Positions 51,308 to 60,160 of a stretch of DNA of 64,000 nucleotides are shown here, one piece after another. The notes beneath the pieces were generated by a model. That model was not told the origin of the DNA, did not search any database, and was given only the letters and a program-made list of their open reading frames with translations. The stretch spans positions 62,001 to 126,000 of the forward strand of contig NZ_BAABED010000001.1 of the NCBI RefSeq assembly GCF_039539965.1, in the 5' to 3' direction. The stretch is from Arthrobacter methylotrophus (GTDB taxonomy: Bacteria; Actinomycetota; Actinomycetes; Actinomycetales; Micrococcaceae). Each line of letters opens with the position of its first letter. The first letter of the stretch is position 1. The position numbers were made by a program, and so were the translations under genes.

Positions 51308-51904
51308 ATGTTCGTCAAAGTGTGCGGCCTGAGCACGCCTGAATCAGTGCAGGCCGCCGTCGAGTCCTGCGCAGACGCCGTGGGTTTCGTGCTGACCAAG
51401 AGTCCGCGCCAGGTATCGCCAGACCGCGCCCGGGACCTACTCGTCCATGTACCGGAAGGTGTGGCCGCCGTCGGAGTCTTCCGCCGCGAGACCGCCGCGG
51501 ACGCCGTTGCGACAGCCCGCGAGGCTGGCCTGAAATGGGTCCAACTGCACGGCAGCCGCTCGCCGGAAGATGTAAAGACCGTGCACGACGCCGGCATGCG
51601 GCTGATCAGGGCGGTCACCATGGGTGCCGCGCCGGAGGAGTTCGAGGAATGGGGCGAGGAACTCCTCCTGATTGACGCCGCTGTCCCGGGTTCGGGGGAG
51701 GCATGGGATTTTTCCTCGGTTCGGAAATTCGCTCTGGGTGGGCGCCACTGGTTGTTGGCCGGCGGGCTGACCGCGTCCAACGTAGGGGCCGCAGCGCATG
51801 AAGCAGCAGCTTGGGGCGTAGATGTGTCCAGCGGCGTTGAGTCCTCGCGTGGGGTGAAGGACCTTGAGCTCGTCCGGGCCTTCGTCCGAGCCGCAAAAGC
51901 CTGA
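51308..51904 (+). CDS. trpF: Phosphoribosylanthranilate isomerase
   Basis: A 198-residue TIM-barrel enzyme of tryptophan synthesis. The N-terminal FVKVCGLSTPESVQAAVESCADAVGFVLTKSPRQVSPD carries the catalytic Cys7 and the family's (K/R)xCGL motif. VQLHG and LAGGLTASNVGAAA are further signature pieces, and the catalytic Asp is probably in LLIDAAVPGSGEAWDF. No other trp gene is nearby, so it is an isolated trpF, as occurs in some Actinobacteria where PriA can take over the reaction. Confidence 0.9.
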   Translation: MFVKVCGLSTPESVQAAVESCADAVGFVLTKSPRQVSPDRARDLLVHVPEGVAAVGVFRRETAADAVATAREAGLKWVQLHGSRSPEDVKTVHDAGMRLIRAVTMGAAPEEFEEWGEELLLIDAAVPGSGEAWDFSSVRKFALGGRHWLLAGGLTASNVGAAAHEAAAWGVDVSSGVESSRGVKDLELVRAFVRAAKA

Positions 51905-51918
51905 CTCCCCACCAAACC

Positions 51919-52005
51919 CTCGCTCACTTTTGGTGCCTTTTGGCGCGATCCTCCTGCAGAAGTCATGAGCGAGCGTTTGCGATTTCGCCCTCAAAAGTGA
52001 GCGAG
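51919..52005. repeat. Inverted repeat downstream of trpF
   Basis: CTCGCTCACTTTTG (51919-51932) is exactly complementary to 51992-52005 across a 59-base loop. The GTGAGCG core recurs in the spacer at 53600-53780, so this is a member of an interspersed repeat family. Confidence 0.7.
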
Positions 52006-52036
52006 CGTCGGAGGGAGTCCAGGCTTCGAAAAACCA

Positions 52037-52097
52037 TTGACAGCCGCGCCTCGAAATACGATATTTAACACATCGGCTAATTAGTCGATGTGTTAAA
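52037..52097 (+). promoter_or_regulatory. Promoter and long palindromic operator of the ArsR-AHSA1 operon
   Basis: A consensus -35 TTGACA (52037-52042) is spaced 17 bases from a -10-like GATATT (52060-52065). Overlapping the start of transcription is a near-perfect 34-bp palindrome: arms TTTAACACATCG (52064-52075) and its exact complement (52086-52097) around GCTAATTAGT. An ArsR dimer, most likely the adjacent gene product, would bind there. Confidence 0.8.
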
Positions 52098-52113
52098 TAC
52101 GAAGGCGCCAACG

Positions 52114-52464
52114 ATGCCCACAGATCGGCTCAGCCTCATCTTCTCGGCACTTGCCGACCCCACCCGAAGGGCCATTCTCGCCCGCCTATCGGAGGGTGAA
52201 GCCACCGTGAACGAGCTTGCCGAACCGTTCGACATCAGCCTTCCCGCCGTCTCGCGGCATCTCAAGGTCCTGCAAAACGCGGGGCTCATCAGCCGGAGCC
52301 GGAATGCGCAATGGAGGTCTTCCAAACTGGAAGCAGAACCATTGCGCGAAGCCACCGAATGGATGGACGAATACAGGCGATTCTGGGATGCCAGCTTCAC
52401 CCGCCTCGACGCCCACCTACGCAAGATTCAGCACGATTCAAACGATCGAGGGGTCAAGCAATGA
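52114..52464 (+). CDS. ArsR-family transcriptional regulator
   Basis: A 116-residue winged-helix regulator: LSLIFSALADPTRRAILARLSEGEATVNELAEPFDISLPAVSRHLKVLQNAGLISRSR covers residues about 5-62. No metal-binding Cys pattern is present (no Cys at all), as in the subgroup that is paired with AHSA1/SRPBCC proteins rather than metal resistance. The ATG at 52114 was preferred to one inside the palindrome at 52090. The stop overlaps the start of the next gene (ATGA). Confidence 0.9.
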   Translation: MPTDRLSLIFSALADPTRRAILARLSEGEATVNELAEPFDISLPAVSRHLKVLQNAGLISRSRNAQWRSSKLEAEPLREATEWMDEYRRFWDASFTRLDAHLRKIQHDSNDRGVKQ

Positions 52465-52937
52465 ACACGGAACAGAGCACCACCGAACAGCACATCCTCA
52501 CCATGACCCGCGACTTCGACGCCCCACGTGAGCTCGTCTTCGAAGCCTTCGTGGACCCCGAGCAGTTGGCTGCATGGTTCGGGCCGGTGGGCATCGACTC
52601 GCCGCGCGACCGGATTGTTGTGGAACCCAGAGCGGGCGGCGTCTGGCAGCTCGTCATGACCTGGGACGAGGACGGTGCCACCAAGGAATCGCCCATTGAC
52701 GCCGTCATCACCGCTTACGATCCGCCTGCGTTGCTGGTGGCCACCCAGAAAGCAGAGCCCGACGCCGGGATCACACTTTTGCTCGAAATGCGCCTTGAGT
52801 TTGAGGTGCTGGAAGGCAACCGCACGCGGCTTCATCTCACGCAAGGACCGTTCGACTCGGTCGAATGGGTTGAAATGACTCGCGAAGGATGGGGGACTTC
52901 ATTCACTAAGTTGGACACCCTGCTGGTGCGGGAATAG
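52461..52937 (+). CDS. SRPBCC/AHSA1-domain protein
   Basis: A 158-residue START-like protein. ILTMTRDFDAPRELVFEAFVDPEQLAAWFGPVG is the hallmark N-terminus, and the C-terminal helix VEWVEMTREGWGTSFTKLDTLL closes the hydrophobic cavity. It binds a hydrophobic ligand in related proteins, but no ligand is known here. It is translationally coupled to ArsR, a common pairing in Actinobacteria. Confidence 0.92.
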   Translation: MNTEQSTTEQHILTMTRDFDAPRELVFEAFVDPEQLAAWFGPVGIDSPRDRIVVEPRAGGVWQLVMTWDEDGATKESPIDAVITAYDPPALLVATQKAEPDAGITLLLEMRLEFEVLEGNRTRLHLTQGPFDSVEWVEMTREGWGTSFTKLDTLLVRE

Positions 52938-53068
52938 CCCGCGCAACAAGTAAGTGCCAGAAGTCAACTTGGAAGGTCGCAGCTGATTCGGGCTAGACTC
53001 CCACGGCGGGGACAGAATGCCATTGTCCCCCGAGGCCGAATGGCTCCGGGGACTGACCGCCAAGCAGA

Positions 53069-53554
53069 ATGCGACCTTTGAAAATCCTTGCTAAACCTCT
53101 TAACGGCCCTAACCGCTACCTGACAGTCGCCTTCTTCGCCGTTCTGGCGCTGTCCGGCTGCTCCGCGCAGGGTGGGGGCACCGCCTCGGCCGGTACGCCG
53201 TCGCCCTCTAGCACTGACGGAACCGCGTCGGTCAGCGCAAGCCCAAGTCCATCGTCGGGGCCGTACGGGGGCTTCGCTTCGGCAGTCGAAATGTGTTCCA
53301 CCGTCTCCCAAGAAGCCACGGGAGCGTCGTTGCTACCCATGTCTGCGGCGCAGGGAAAGACCGCTGAACTGGAGCAGGATAAGGCCGAGCTCACCGCAAC
53401 CGCCGAGCGCGTCCCGGAAAGCTTCAGGGCAGATTTCACGAATTTCAAGGACACGGCTATCGCCGGCTTGCAGGACCAAACGGTGTACTCGAGCGGAAAG
53501 TTCGAAAAGGCGATGGCTCCCGTCACAACCTGGCTGAGCGTCCACTGCAAATAG
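53069..53554 (+). CDS. Putative secreted lipoprotein of unknown function
   Basis: A 161-residue protein with a lipoprotein signal: TVAFFAVLALSGC places the lipobox LSGC at Cys31. A Ser/Thr/Pro/Gly-rich linker (residues about 32-65) follows, then a helical domain with CSTVSQEATG and a C-terminal CK, possibly a disulfide pair. I recognise no family. It is monocistronic. Confidence 0.72.
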   Translation: MRPLKILAKPLNGPNRYLTVAFFAVLALSGCSAQGGGTASAGTPSPSSTDGTASVSASPSPSSGPYGGFASAVEMCSTVSQEATGASLLPMSAAQGKTAELEQDKAELTATAERVPESFRADFTNFKDTAIAGLQDQTVYSSGKFEKAMAPVTTWLSVHCK

Positions 53555-53589
53555 GCCTTCGTCAGGGAAATCCTGTCGACCCTGACCGA

Positions 53590-53790
53590 CTTTGGCCCAA
53601 TAGGTGAGCGTGCGTCCGGCAAAAGGGCCACATATGTGAGCGGGCGTCGGGGATCACCCGGCGTCGGAACGCTCGCGCACCTTTGGGCCGAAAGTGGGGC
53701 ACCCTCCTTCAGTTCATCATCTGCAGGAGGGTGCCGCCATTTGGCCGCATAGGTGAGGGGGCGTCTGGGAAAAGGACCGCGTAGCTGAGC
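53590..53790. repeat. Spacer with repeated GTGAGCG-type units and a hairpin
   Basis: The 312-base gap after the lipoprotein gene has no gene. It holds several diverged copies of a GTGAGCG-N-GCGTC unit (near 53603, 53636, 53752 and 53786) and a perfect 11-bp stem (GGCACCCTCCT, 53698-53708, with 53725-53735). It looks like an array of short interspersed repeats. Confidence 0.6.
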
Positions 53791-53865
53791 GGGGATCGGA
53801 AGATCAGGGGTATTTCAGGGCGAACCCCTAGGCCGCGGCAGCGTCCCACAAGGGACAATGGAAAC

Positions 53866-54267
53866 ATGAAAACGCTGCTCAACATCATCTGGCTCGTCTT
53901 CGGCGGCTTCGTTCTGGCCTTGGGATATTTCATGGCCGGAATTGTCTGTTGCTTGATGATCGTCACCATCCCGTGGGGCATCGCGTCGTTCCGGATCGCC
54001 TCGTACGCACTGTGGCCGTTTGGTCGTATGGTCGTTGACAAGCCCGGGAGCGGGGGCATCTTTACACTCCTGGGCAACGTCATCTGGTTGCTGGTTGCGG
54101 GCATTTGGATCGCGGTCGCCCACGTGGCCACTGCATTCGCCATGGCCATCACCATCGTCGGGATTCCCTTGGCCATCGCCAACCTGAAGCTCATCCCGGT
54201 GTCGCTCATGCCGTTGGGAAAGCAGATCGTGCCGAGCAACAGTCCCTTCGTCAGCACCTACCGCTAG
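53866..54267 (+). CDS. YccF-domain inner-membrane protein
   Basis: A 133-residue protein containing two YccF repeats. The pattern NIIWLVFGGFVLALGYFMAGIVCCLMIVTIPWGIASFRIASYALWPFGR (residues about 6-54) recurs as NVIWLLVAGIWIAVAHVATAFAMAITIVGIPLAIANLKLIPVSLMPLGK. It has about four membrane helices. The function of the family is not established. Confidence 0.9.
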   Translation: MKTLLNIIWLVFGGFVLALGYFMAGIVCCLMIVTIPWGIASFRIASYALWPFGRMVVDKPGSGGIFTLLGNVIWLLVAGIWIAVAHVATAFAMAITIVGIPLAIANLKLIPVSLMPLGKQIVPSNSPFVSTYR

Positions 54268-54356
54268 CCCCGTGGCCCTCCCTGCGTAAGGCGCCATGGT
54301 TTGTTCCGGAGTAGCGTAGGCGGTGTCTGCACTGCCTCCCTCGAAAGGAACAGTCC

Positions 54357-56093
54357 ATGCCCGCCGCCAGGAACACTGTCGCCAAGAACATCGTCGCCAC
54401 CCTCAAAGCCAACAACATCCAACGCGTCTACGGGATCCCCGGAGATTCGCTCAACGGGTTCACGGATGCCCTGAGGGAGGAAGACAGTATCCGCTGGGTC
54501 CATGTCAGGCACGAGGAAGCCGCGGCGTTGGCAGCAGCTGCAGAGGCGGGTCTCACTGATGAGCTGGCGGTGTGTGCAGGATCCTGCGGACCGGGCAACC
54601 TGCACCTGATCAACGGGCTCTACGATGCCAACAAGTCCAGGGTTCCCGTGCTGGCCATCGCCGCCCACATTCCCAGCGAAGAGATCGGCAGCCAGTACTT
54701 CCAGGAGACGCACCCCCAGGAGCTATTCCGGGAATGCAGCGTTTACGTCGAGCACGTCGCCCATGCCTCCCAGATGCCCAGGGTCTTGGAAATCGCCATG
54801 CGGACGGCGGTCGAGAAGCGGGGTGTCGCCGTCGTCGTGATTCCCGGCGATGTTGCCCTCGCGGAGGCGCGCAGCGAGCGGACCGCGGTGATCCGCGCCG
54901 CCCGGCCAGAGATCCGACCCAATAGCCGTGAGCTCGCGGAGGCAGCTGGCATGCTCAACGCGGCCAGCAAAGTCACCATCCTGGCCGGTGCCGGCGCCGC
55001 GGGTGCGCACGCTGAGGTCATGGCCCTCGCGGACGCGCTAGGGGCGCCGATCGTCCACGCGATGCGCGGCAAGGAACACCTGGAGTACAACAACCCGTTC
55101 GACGTCGGCATGACCGGGCTCCTGGGGTTCAGTTCCGGTTACCGCGCCATGGCGAGCTGCGAGGCCTTGCTCATGCTGGGCACCGACTTTCCGTACCAGC
55201 AGTTCTACCCGGAGAACGCCAAGATCATCCAAGTGGATATCCGGGGCGAGCAGCTCGGCAGGCGTACCCCGCTTGACCTTGGGCTCGTGGGCACGGTCAA
55301 GGATACGGCGGCCTCGCTCCTGCCCCTGATCGAACGCAAGTCGAAGCGCACCCACCTGAGCACCTCGCTCAAGCACTACGCCAAGTCGCGCGCTAAACTC
55401 GATGACCTCGCCTCTCCGGCGAAGGGCGGCCAGCCCCTCCATCCGCAGTTTGTGGGCAGGCTTGTGGACGAATTGGCAGCCCCGGATGCTGTTTTCACGT
55501 GCGACGTCGGGTCCCCCACCGTGTGGGCCGCCCGCTATCTAACCATGAACGGTCGGCGGAGGCTTCTTGGCTCGTTCAACCACGGAACCATGGCCAACGC
55601 TCTATCGCACGGAATTGGTGCGGCTGCCGCGTATCCCGGCCGCCAAGTGGTTGCCTTGGCCGGGGACGGCGGCCTGACCATGCTTCTCGGTGAGCTGATC
55701 ACCTTGGTGCAGAACAAACTCCCCGTCAAAGTGGTGGTCTTCAACAACTCCTCACTGAACTTCGTGGAGCTCGAAATGAAGGCCGCGGGCTTCGTCAATT
55801 TCGGTACGGAACTGGAGAACCCGGACTTTGCGAAGCTCGCGGAATCGCTGGGCATCCGCGGGATCCGGGTGGACGACTCCTCCGGGCTGAAGGCGGGATT
55901 GGCGGAAGCTTTCGCCCACGACGGCCCGGCCCTGATCGATGTCCGAACAGCCCGGCAGGAATTGTCCATTCCGCCGGCGATCAGCGCTGAACAGGTCAAG
56001 GGCTTCACGCTCTACGCGATCCGGACCGTCCTCTCGGGCCGCGGCGACCAACTCATCGACCTCGCGAAGACCAACATCCGCCAGATTTTCTAG
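54357..56093 (+). CDS. poxB: Pyruvate oxidase/pyruvate dehydrogenase (quinone)-type ThDP enzyme
   Basis: A 578-residue ThDP-dependent flavoenzyme, peripheral at the membrane in the PoxB type, oxidising pyruvate to acetate and CO2 with quinone as acceptor. RVYGIPGDSLNGFTDALREEDSIRWVHVRHEEAAALAAAAEA contains the catalytic Glu (residues about 21-62). The central domain begins with AAGMLNAASKVTILAGAGA. The ThDP/Mg motif is ALAGDGGLTMLLGELITLVQNKLPVKVVVFNNSSLNFVE. AAAGGAAC lies about ten bases before the ATG. Confidence 0.92.
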   Translation: MPAARNTVAKNIVATLKANNIQRVYGIPGDSLNGFTDALREEDSIRWVHVRHEEAAALAAAAEAGLTDELAVCAGSCGPGNLHLINGLYDANKSRVPVLAIAAHIPSEEIGSQYFQETHPQELFRECSVYVEHVAHASQMPRVLEIAMRTAVEKRGVAVVVIPGDVALAEARSERTAVIRAARPEIRPNSRELAEAAGMLNAASKVTILAGAGAAGAHAEVMALADALGAPIVHAMRGKEHLEYNNPFDVGMTGLLGFSSGYRAMASCEALLMLGTDFPYQQFYPENAKIIQVDIRGEQLGRRTPLDLGLVGTVKDTAASLLPLIERKSKRTHLSTSLKHYAKSRAKLDDLASPAKGGQPLHPQFVGRLVDELAAPDAVFTCDVGSPTVWAARYLTMNGRRRLLGSFNHGTMANALSHGIGAAAAYPGRQVVALAGDGGLTMLLGELITLVQNKLPVKVVVFNNSSLNFVELEMKAAGFVNFGTELENPDFAKLAESLGIRGIRVDDSSGLKAGLAEAFAHDGPALIDVRTARQELSIPPAISAEQVKGFTLYAIRTVLSGRGDQLIDLAKTNIRQIF

Positions 56094-56102
56094 GCGAAAC
56101 CG

Positions 56103-57794
56103 CTACCGCGCAGGGTTAGTTGTCACGGCTCCGCTGCGCAGATCGAAACTGAAGCTGCGCTCCAAGGCCGGTGCGCCGCCGTCGTACGCTACCGCGAAAG
56201 TCAGCTCAAGAGAGTCCCGCGCAAGATCCTCTTCGGTGACGGTGTACACGGGAGTGAAGTAGGGGGCTTCCGCGCCCGGCGCGAGGTCTGTGGGCGGGAA
56301 GTCGGAGGCGTTCGAGTGCGGTCCGAGGAGTACGACGCCGGTAGCGGGCTGGGTGCCCAGGTTGCGGGCGCGTCCGGTGAAGGCGAGGATGTCCCCGGCT
56401 TTGTAGCCTGGAATGATGGGGCCGTAGTTGAGGTCCTGGGCTTCGCGGGTACCGAGGACCTGGGCTTGCTCGGCGGAGTAGCCTTGGCCGACTTCCTTCC
56501 AGGTCTGCACGTCCCAATCGCCGTGGTTGTCCGGGGAGATGACGTGGAATTCTCCGGCGTTCCGCCATACCGTGGGTCGTCCGGGAGTGATGGAGCGCAG
56601 CTCCATGCGGAACTCGACGCCGGCGGGCTGGGACTCGGTGGCGCCTTGATCCGGCACGCGAAGTTGCTCCGTCAGCTGCTCCACCGGCACGGAAACGAAG
56701 ACGATCTCGCGGTAGCCCTGCCGTTCGTACAGCACGCCGATGTTCCCGTCCGGAAGCCGGGCAGCCGTCGAGTACGCCGAGCTGCCCTCGCACAACAAGA
56801 GCTTGGCACGCCACGTGGCACCGTTGTCCGTGGACAGGCTGAGGACCGTGTTGCGGCGGAGCGAGGTGTCCTGGTTGTTGCTCGCCAGGAGCCAATTGTC
56901 GGTGGCCGGGTTGCTCAGGGACGTCACGCTCGGCATCCCGTCGAAGCGGACCAAGGAACCATTGTCGCTCGGGTCGGGGAGGTCCTCTACCCGTTCCAGC
57001 TCGCTCCACGTTTCGCCGCCGTCGTGGGAGGTCGCGGCCAGGCGTCGGGGCGTCGCGCGTGAATGCAGGAGGAGGCGGCCGTCGTCGAGGCACGCGACTT
57101 TGTTCTCGTTGGGGCCGATTCCTGCCGGGCCCTTCCCGATCAGTGAACCAAGCGTCCAGTTCTCGCCGTGGTCGTCGCTGTACGCGGAAGCTGCCAGGAT
57201 TTCGCCCTCCACGAGCACCACGAATTGCTGCACCAAGCGCCCGGCAAACGGACCCGCATGCATCTGGATACCTTGGCCCGCAGCTGCGAAAATCCCGGTG
57301 ATGCCGCGTTCGCCGCGGCCCAGCTTGAGCTGCTCGGTGAGCCGCCGGTGCTGCCAGGTGACGCCGTCGTCGTCGGAATAGCTGACATCGCAGTGCTGCA
57401 CGTCGTCGTCCGGTTCCAGCCCGGCCACTGCCTCGAAGAAGCCCGCGTGCTTGCCTGCGGCGTGGAACATGAAGATCCGCCCGGTCTCGGCGTCTACCAG
57501 GAGGCTGGGGTCGCCGTAGCCGTTGAGCCCGGAACCGCAGCGAACCACCCGCTGCTCCTCCCAGGTACGGCCGCTGTCCGTGCTGCGGCGGAACAAGAGG
57601 TCGATCGGGTTGGGCAGGTCGTCAAGGTTCGGCCTGCCGTCATAGGCGGCGAGCACTGTTCCCGCCGAGGAGACGGCCAGTGCCGGGATGCGGTATTGCC
57701 GGTAGCCTCCCGCGCCGCGCACGGCCAGGACGTGCTCGACGTCGGGACGGGCTGGGGGGAGTGCGGCACCATTGCTTCGGACATGGGAGGTCAT
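56103..57794 (-). CDS. Exo-alpha-sialidase-like BNR-repeat protein (GH33 type)
   Basis: A 563-residue beta-propeller sialidase relative. YRIPAL (residues about 35-40) is the family's RIP motif with the first catalytic Arg. Five Asp boxes are seen: STDSGRTWEEQ, SDDDGVTWQHR, SDDHGENWTLG, SHDGGETWSEL and STDNGATWRAK. A C-terminal Ig-like segment of about 160 residues follows. No signal peptide was found at the chosen ATG (57794), so it may act inside the cell or leave by another route. A longer in-frame extension overlaps the kinase gene and is rejected. Confidence 0.85.
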   Translation of the reverse strand: MTSHVRSNGAALPPARPDVEHVLAVRGAGGYRQYRIPALAVSSAGTVLAAYDGRPNLDDLPNPIDLLFRRSTDSGRTWEEQRVVRCGSGLNGYGDPSLLVDAETGRIFMFHAAGKHAGFFEAVAGLEPDDDVQHCDVSYSDDDGVTWQHRRLTEQLKLGRGERGITGIFAAAGQGIQMHAGPFAGRLVQQFVVLVEGEILAASAYSDDHGENWTLGSLIGKGPAGIGPNENKVACLDDGRLLLHSRATPRRLAATSHDGGETWSELERVEDLPDPSDNGSLVRFDGMPSVTSLSNPATDNWLLASNNQDTSLRRNTVLSLSTDNGATWRAKLLLCEGSSAYSTAARLPDGNIGVLYERQGYREIVFVSVPVEQLTEQLRVPDQGATESQPAGVEFRMELRSITPGRPTVWRNAGEFHVISPDNHGDWDVQTWKEVGQGYSAEQAQVLGTREAQDLNYGPIIPGYKAGDILAFTGRARNLGTQPATGVVLLGPHSNASDFPPTDLAPGAEAPYFTPVYTVTEEDLARDSLELTFAVAYDGGAPALERSFSFDLRSGAVTTNPAR

Positions 57795-57855
57795 ATGTCC
57801 ATGATACGAGTCGTGCTGCGGGGACCGTGCAGCGCTGCTTGGGCTTATGGCGAAC

Positions 57856-59340
57856 CTAAGGCGAAATGGTTGACGCCCTTTCGGCTTCATCAATCTGGAC
57901 CAGTCTCGGTAGGGTGGCGCAGAAGGTCGTCTCGCCCGGCGAAGTTGCGATTTCAACCCTGCCATCAAGCGCCTTGATGTTCTCAAGGACGAGCGAGAGG
58001 CCGAGCCCGGTGCCGTCCCCACTTCGCGAGCTGTCCGACTTGAAGAAGCGATAGAAGACCTTCTCGACGTCCGCAGCGGGTATCCCATCCCCGTGATCGG
58101 TCACGGAGACACGGAGCTCCGGACCCATCGGACATGCGTCGACGACGATCGGCGGCAACCCGTGGCGCAAGGCGTTCGCGACTAGATTGGACACCACGAG
58201 ATCGAACCTCCTTGGGTCTGTTTCGAGCAAAAGCCCCGCCGGCGAGTGGACCTCGATCCCGGAGCCGGGAAAACGGGCCTCCACCAAATCTCGAAGCCGC
58301 ATTTTGACATCGAAAACATCCTTCGAGATGACGATGCTGTGGGAGTCAAAGCGGGAGATCTCCAGAAGATCCTCCGTAAGATTGGCCAGTCTCCTCGCCG
58401 AAGAGGAGATCAGCGTGCCCGCCTCGGCGCGCAAGGGCCCTGGGGCTTCCGCATGACCGAGCACATCGGCCAGCGCCACCATGGCGGCCGTTGGCGTCCG
58501 CAGTTCGTGCGAAACATCGGCCACGAACCGGCGCGCGCGCTCTTCGGAGTCCTTCAGCTCGGACACCGACCTGTGTAACTGCTCGGACATTTCATTGAAG
58601 CTTGTAATCACGCCATCCAGTTCGTCAACGGTGTTGGCCGGAAGCGTTGCCGGCTCGACGCCGGCGTCGAACTGCTCGATGGCCCTGCGGAGCTCCAGGA
58701 CCGGTCGCGTGAGCTGCCGGGCGAGCAGCCAGCCGACGGCGGCCCCGGCAACGCCGATCATCGAGGACAAGACGATCGAAGTACTGCTCAGGGCCCTGAT
58801 CTGATCGTCTTGCGCCGAGAACGGATAGACAGCGTAAACAAAAGCGTCGACAGTGCCCACCTCGGACCCTGCCCGGACCAGCGTGACAACTTTACGGGTG
58901 CCGACGACGAAGACCGATTGTCCTGCGACTGTTTCACGCGAGAAGTCCGGAGCCGTCCGGGCGTTGTGTTCTACACGCTCCCTGAAAGTGGCGGGAAGCT
59001 GGCGAGGATCCAAGGTACCGCCCGAAGCCTGACCGAGAGAGGGCAGTACGATGCCCATTCGACCGACATCGAGGCTGGACGAGGGAACGGAGGAGACCAG
59101 GCCATCCAGAACCTCCAGCGCGTTCCAGGGCTCCCCAGACACGGTTGCTTTCGATTTGATCCCTTGGACGTCCCTGGTGAACTCTGCGAGTGCAAGATTC
59201 TGCTGTGCCATAAGGATATTCGTGCTCGCGAACCACGTGATCAGCGATCCGGTCGACACCGCGGCCAGGATCGCTATCAATGCCAGGGTTCCGCCGAGGC
59301 GAACGCCCAGGGTCCGCGGCATGACGCTTCGTCGGTTCAT
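57856..59340 (-). CDS. Two-component sensor histidine kinase
   Basis: A 494-residue membrane kinase. Helix 1 (LGGTLALIAILAAVSTGSLITWFAS) and helix 2 (about residues 180-205) bracket an extracytoplasmic sensor region of about 140 residues. A HAMP-like linker, the H-box FVADVSHELRTPTAAMVALADVL, N-box NALRHG and G-boxes DHGDGIP and GDGTGLGLSL follow. The ATG overlaps the stop of the response-regulator gene. The arrangement with VanY- and MacB-like genes suggests envelope sensing. Confidence 0.92.
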   Translation of the reverse strand: MNRRSVMPRTLGVRLGGTLALIAILAAVSTGSLITWFASTNILMAQQNLALAEFTRDVQGIKSKATVSGEPWNALEVLDGLVSSVPSSSLDVGRMGIVLPSLGQASGGTLDPRQLPATFRERVEHNARTAPDFSRETVAGQSVFVVGTRKVVTLVRAGSEVGTVDAFVYAVYPFSAQDDQIRALSSTSIVLSSMIGVAGAAVGWLLARQLTRPVLELRRAIEQFDAGVEPATLPANTVDELDGVITSFNEMSEQLHRSVSELKDSEERARRFVADVSHELRTPTAAMVALADVLGHAEAPGPLRAEAGTLISSSARRLANLTEDLLEISRFDSHSIVISKDVFDVKMRLRDLVEARFPGSGIEVHSPAGLLLETDPRRFDLVVSNLVANALRHGLPPIVVDACPMGPELRVSVTDHGDGIPAADVEKVFYRFFKSDSSRSGDGTGLGLSLVLENIKALDGRVEIATSPGETTFCATLPRLVQIDEAERASTISP

Positions 59341-60032
59341 GGCTGCCGGTCGAAGCGATAACCAAAACCGCGGATGGTCACGATGTGACGGGGTTGCGAG
59401 GCATCGTCCTCGATCTTTCCCCTGAGCCGCTGGATCGTGGCATCGACCATCCTGGACTCCAAGAGGTATTCGATACCCCATACAGTGCGGAGCAATTGCT
59501 CCCGGCTGAGGACAACGCCGGGCCGATCAGAGAATTGGAGGAACAGTCTCAACTCGGTGGGCGAGAGTGGCACGTCCTCGCCCCCCTTCGTGACCTTGAG
59601 TGCGGTCCGGTCGATCGAGAGCGAACCACTCGTCAGGACGTCGGTGGTACCCGGTCTGTTCGTGTCCGGGGTTGTCCGGCGAAGCACCGCTCTAATCCGG
59701 GTTTCCAGGAGCGCAGGTTCGACGGGCTTGACAACGTAATCATCCGCTCCGGCCTCCAAGCCCAGAATCACATCGGCGTCCTCGCCCCGTGCCGTCATCA
59801 TGATGATGGGGAGCATGCTGTGCTCCCGGATCCGCCGGCACACTTCCAAGCCATCGATATCCGGAAGCATGAGATCGAGAATGAGCAGTTCGGGGGGATC
59901 CGAGCCCAGTGCGGTCTTTACCCCCTCTGAGCCGAGGCGAACGCCTGTCGCCCTGTGCCCGCGTTGGCCCAGTGCAAGCTGGAAGGCCGTGTTTATCTCA
60001 GTGTCGTCCTCGACGACGAGTATTCTGGCCAA
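59337..60032 (-). CDS. OmpR/PhoB-type response regulator
   Basis: A 231-residue regulator with receiver residues Asp9/Asp10 (VVEDD), phospho-acceptor Asp53 (LILDLMLPDIDG), Thr80 and Lys102 (VVKP), and a C-terminal winged helix (LSPTELRLFLQFSDRPGVVLSREQLLRTVWGIEYLLESRMVDATIQRLRGKIEDD). It is coupled to the histidine kinase (four-base overlap). Targets probably include the neighbouring VanY-like and exporter genes (inference). Confidence 0.93.
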   Translation of the reverse strand: MARILVVEDDTEINTAFQLALGQRGHRATGVRLGSEGVKTALGSDPPELLILDLMLPDIDGLEVCRRIREHSMLPIIMMTARGEDADVILGLEAGADDYVVKPVEPALLETRIRAVLRRTTPDTNRPGTTDVLTSGSLSIDRTALKVTKGGEDVPLSPTELRLFLQFSDRPGVVLSREQLLRTVWGIEYLLESRMVDATIQRLRGKIEDDASQPRHIVTIRGFGYRFDRQP

Positions 60033-60160
60033 GAGGACTACTCCTTAGTGAAATATGATGGCTGCGTCCGAACCGAACTGCCGGGGCTAGCTGCCGAAAT
60101 CTCGGCGGGGACGAAGTGTCTTCCGTGCTGTGGATCCCCGTAACGTGGGGTGCGTACAGT

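Noticed and set aside
45636..53790. CRISPR array in the spacer repeats
   Set aside because: The repeats are palindromes at irregular spacing, few per site, without regular spacers and without cas genes.
56103..58088. Longer 661-residue version of the sialidase starting at 58088
   Set aside because: The extension is antisense to the kinase domain of the histidine kinase; the ATG at 57794 gives a proper N-terminus just before the RIP motif.
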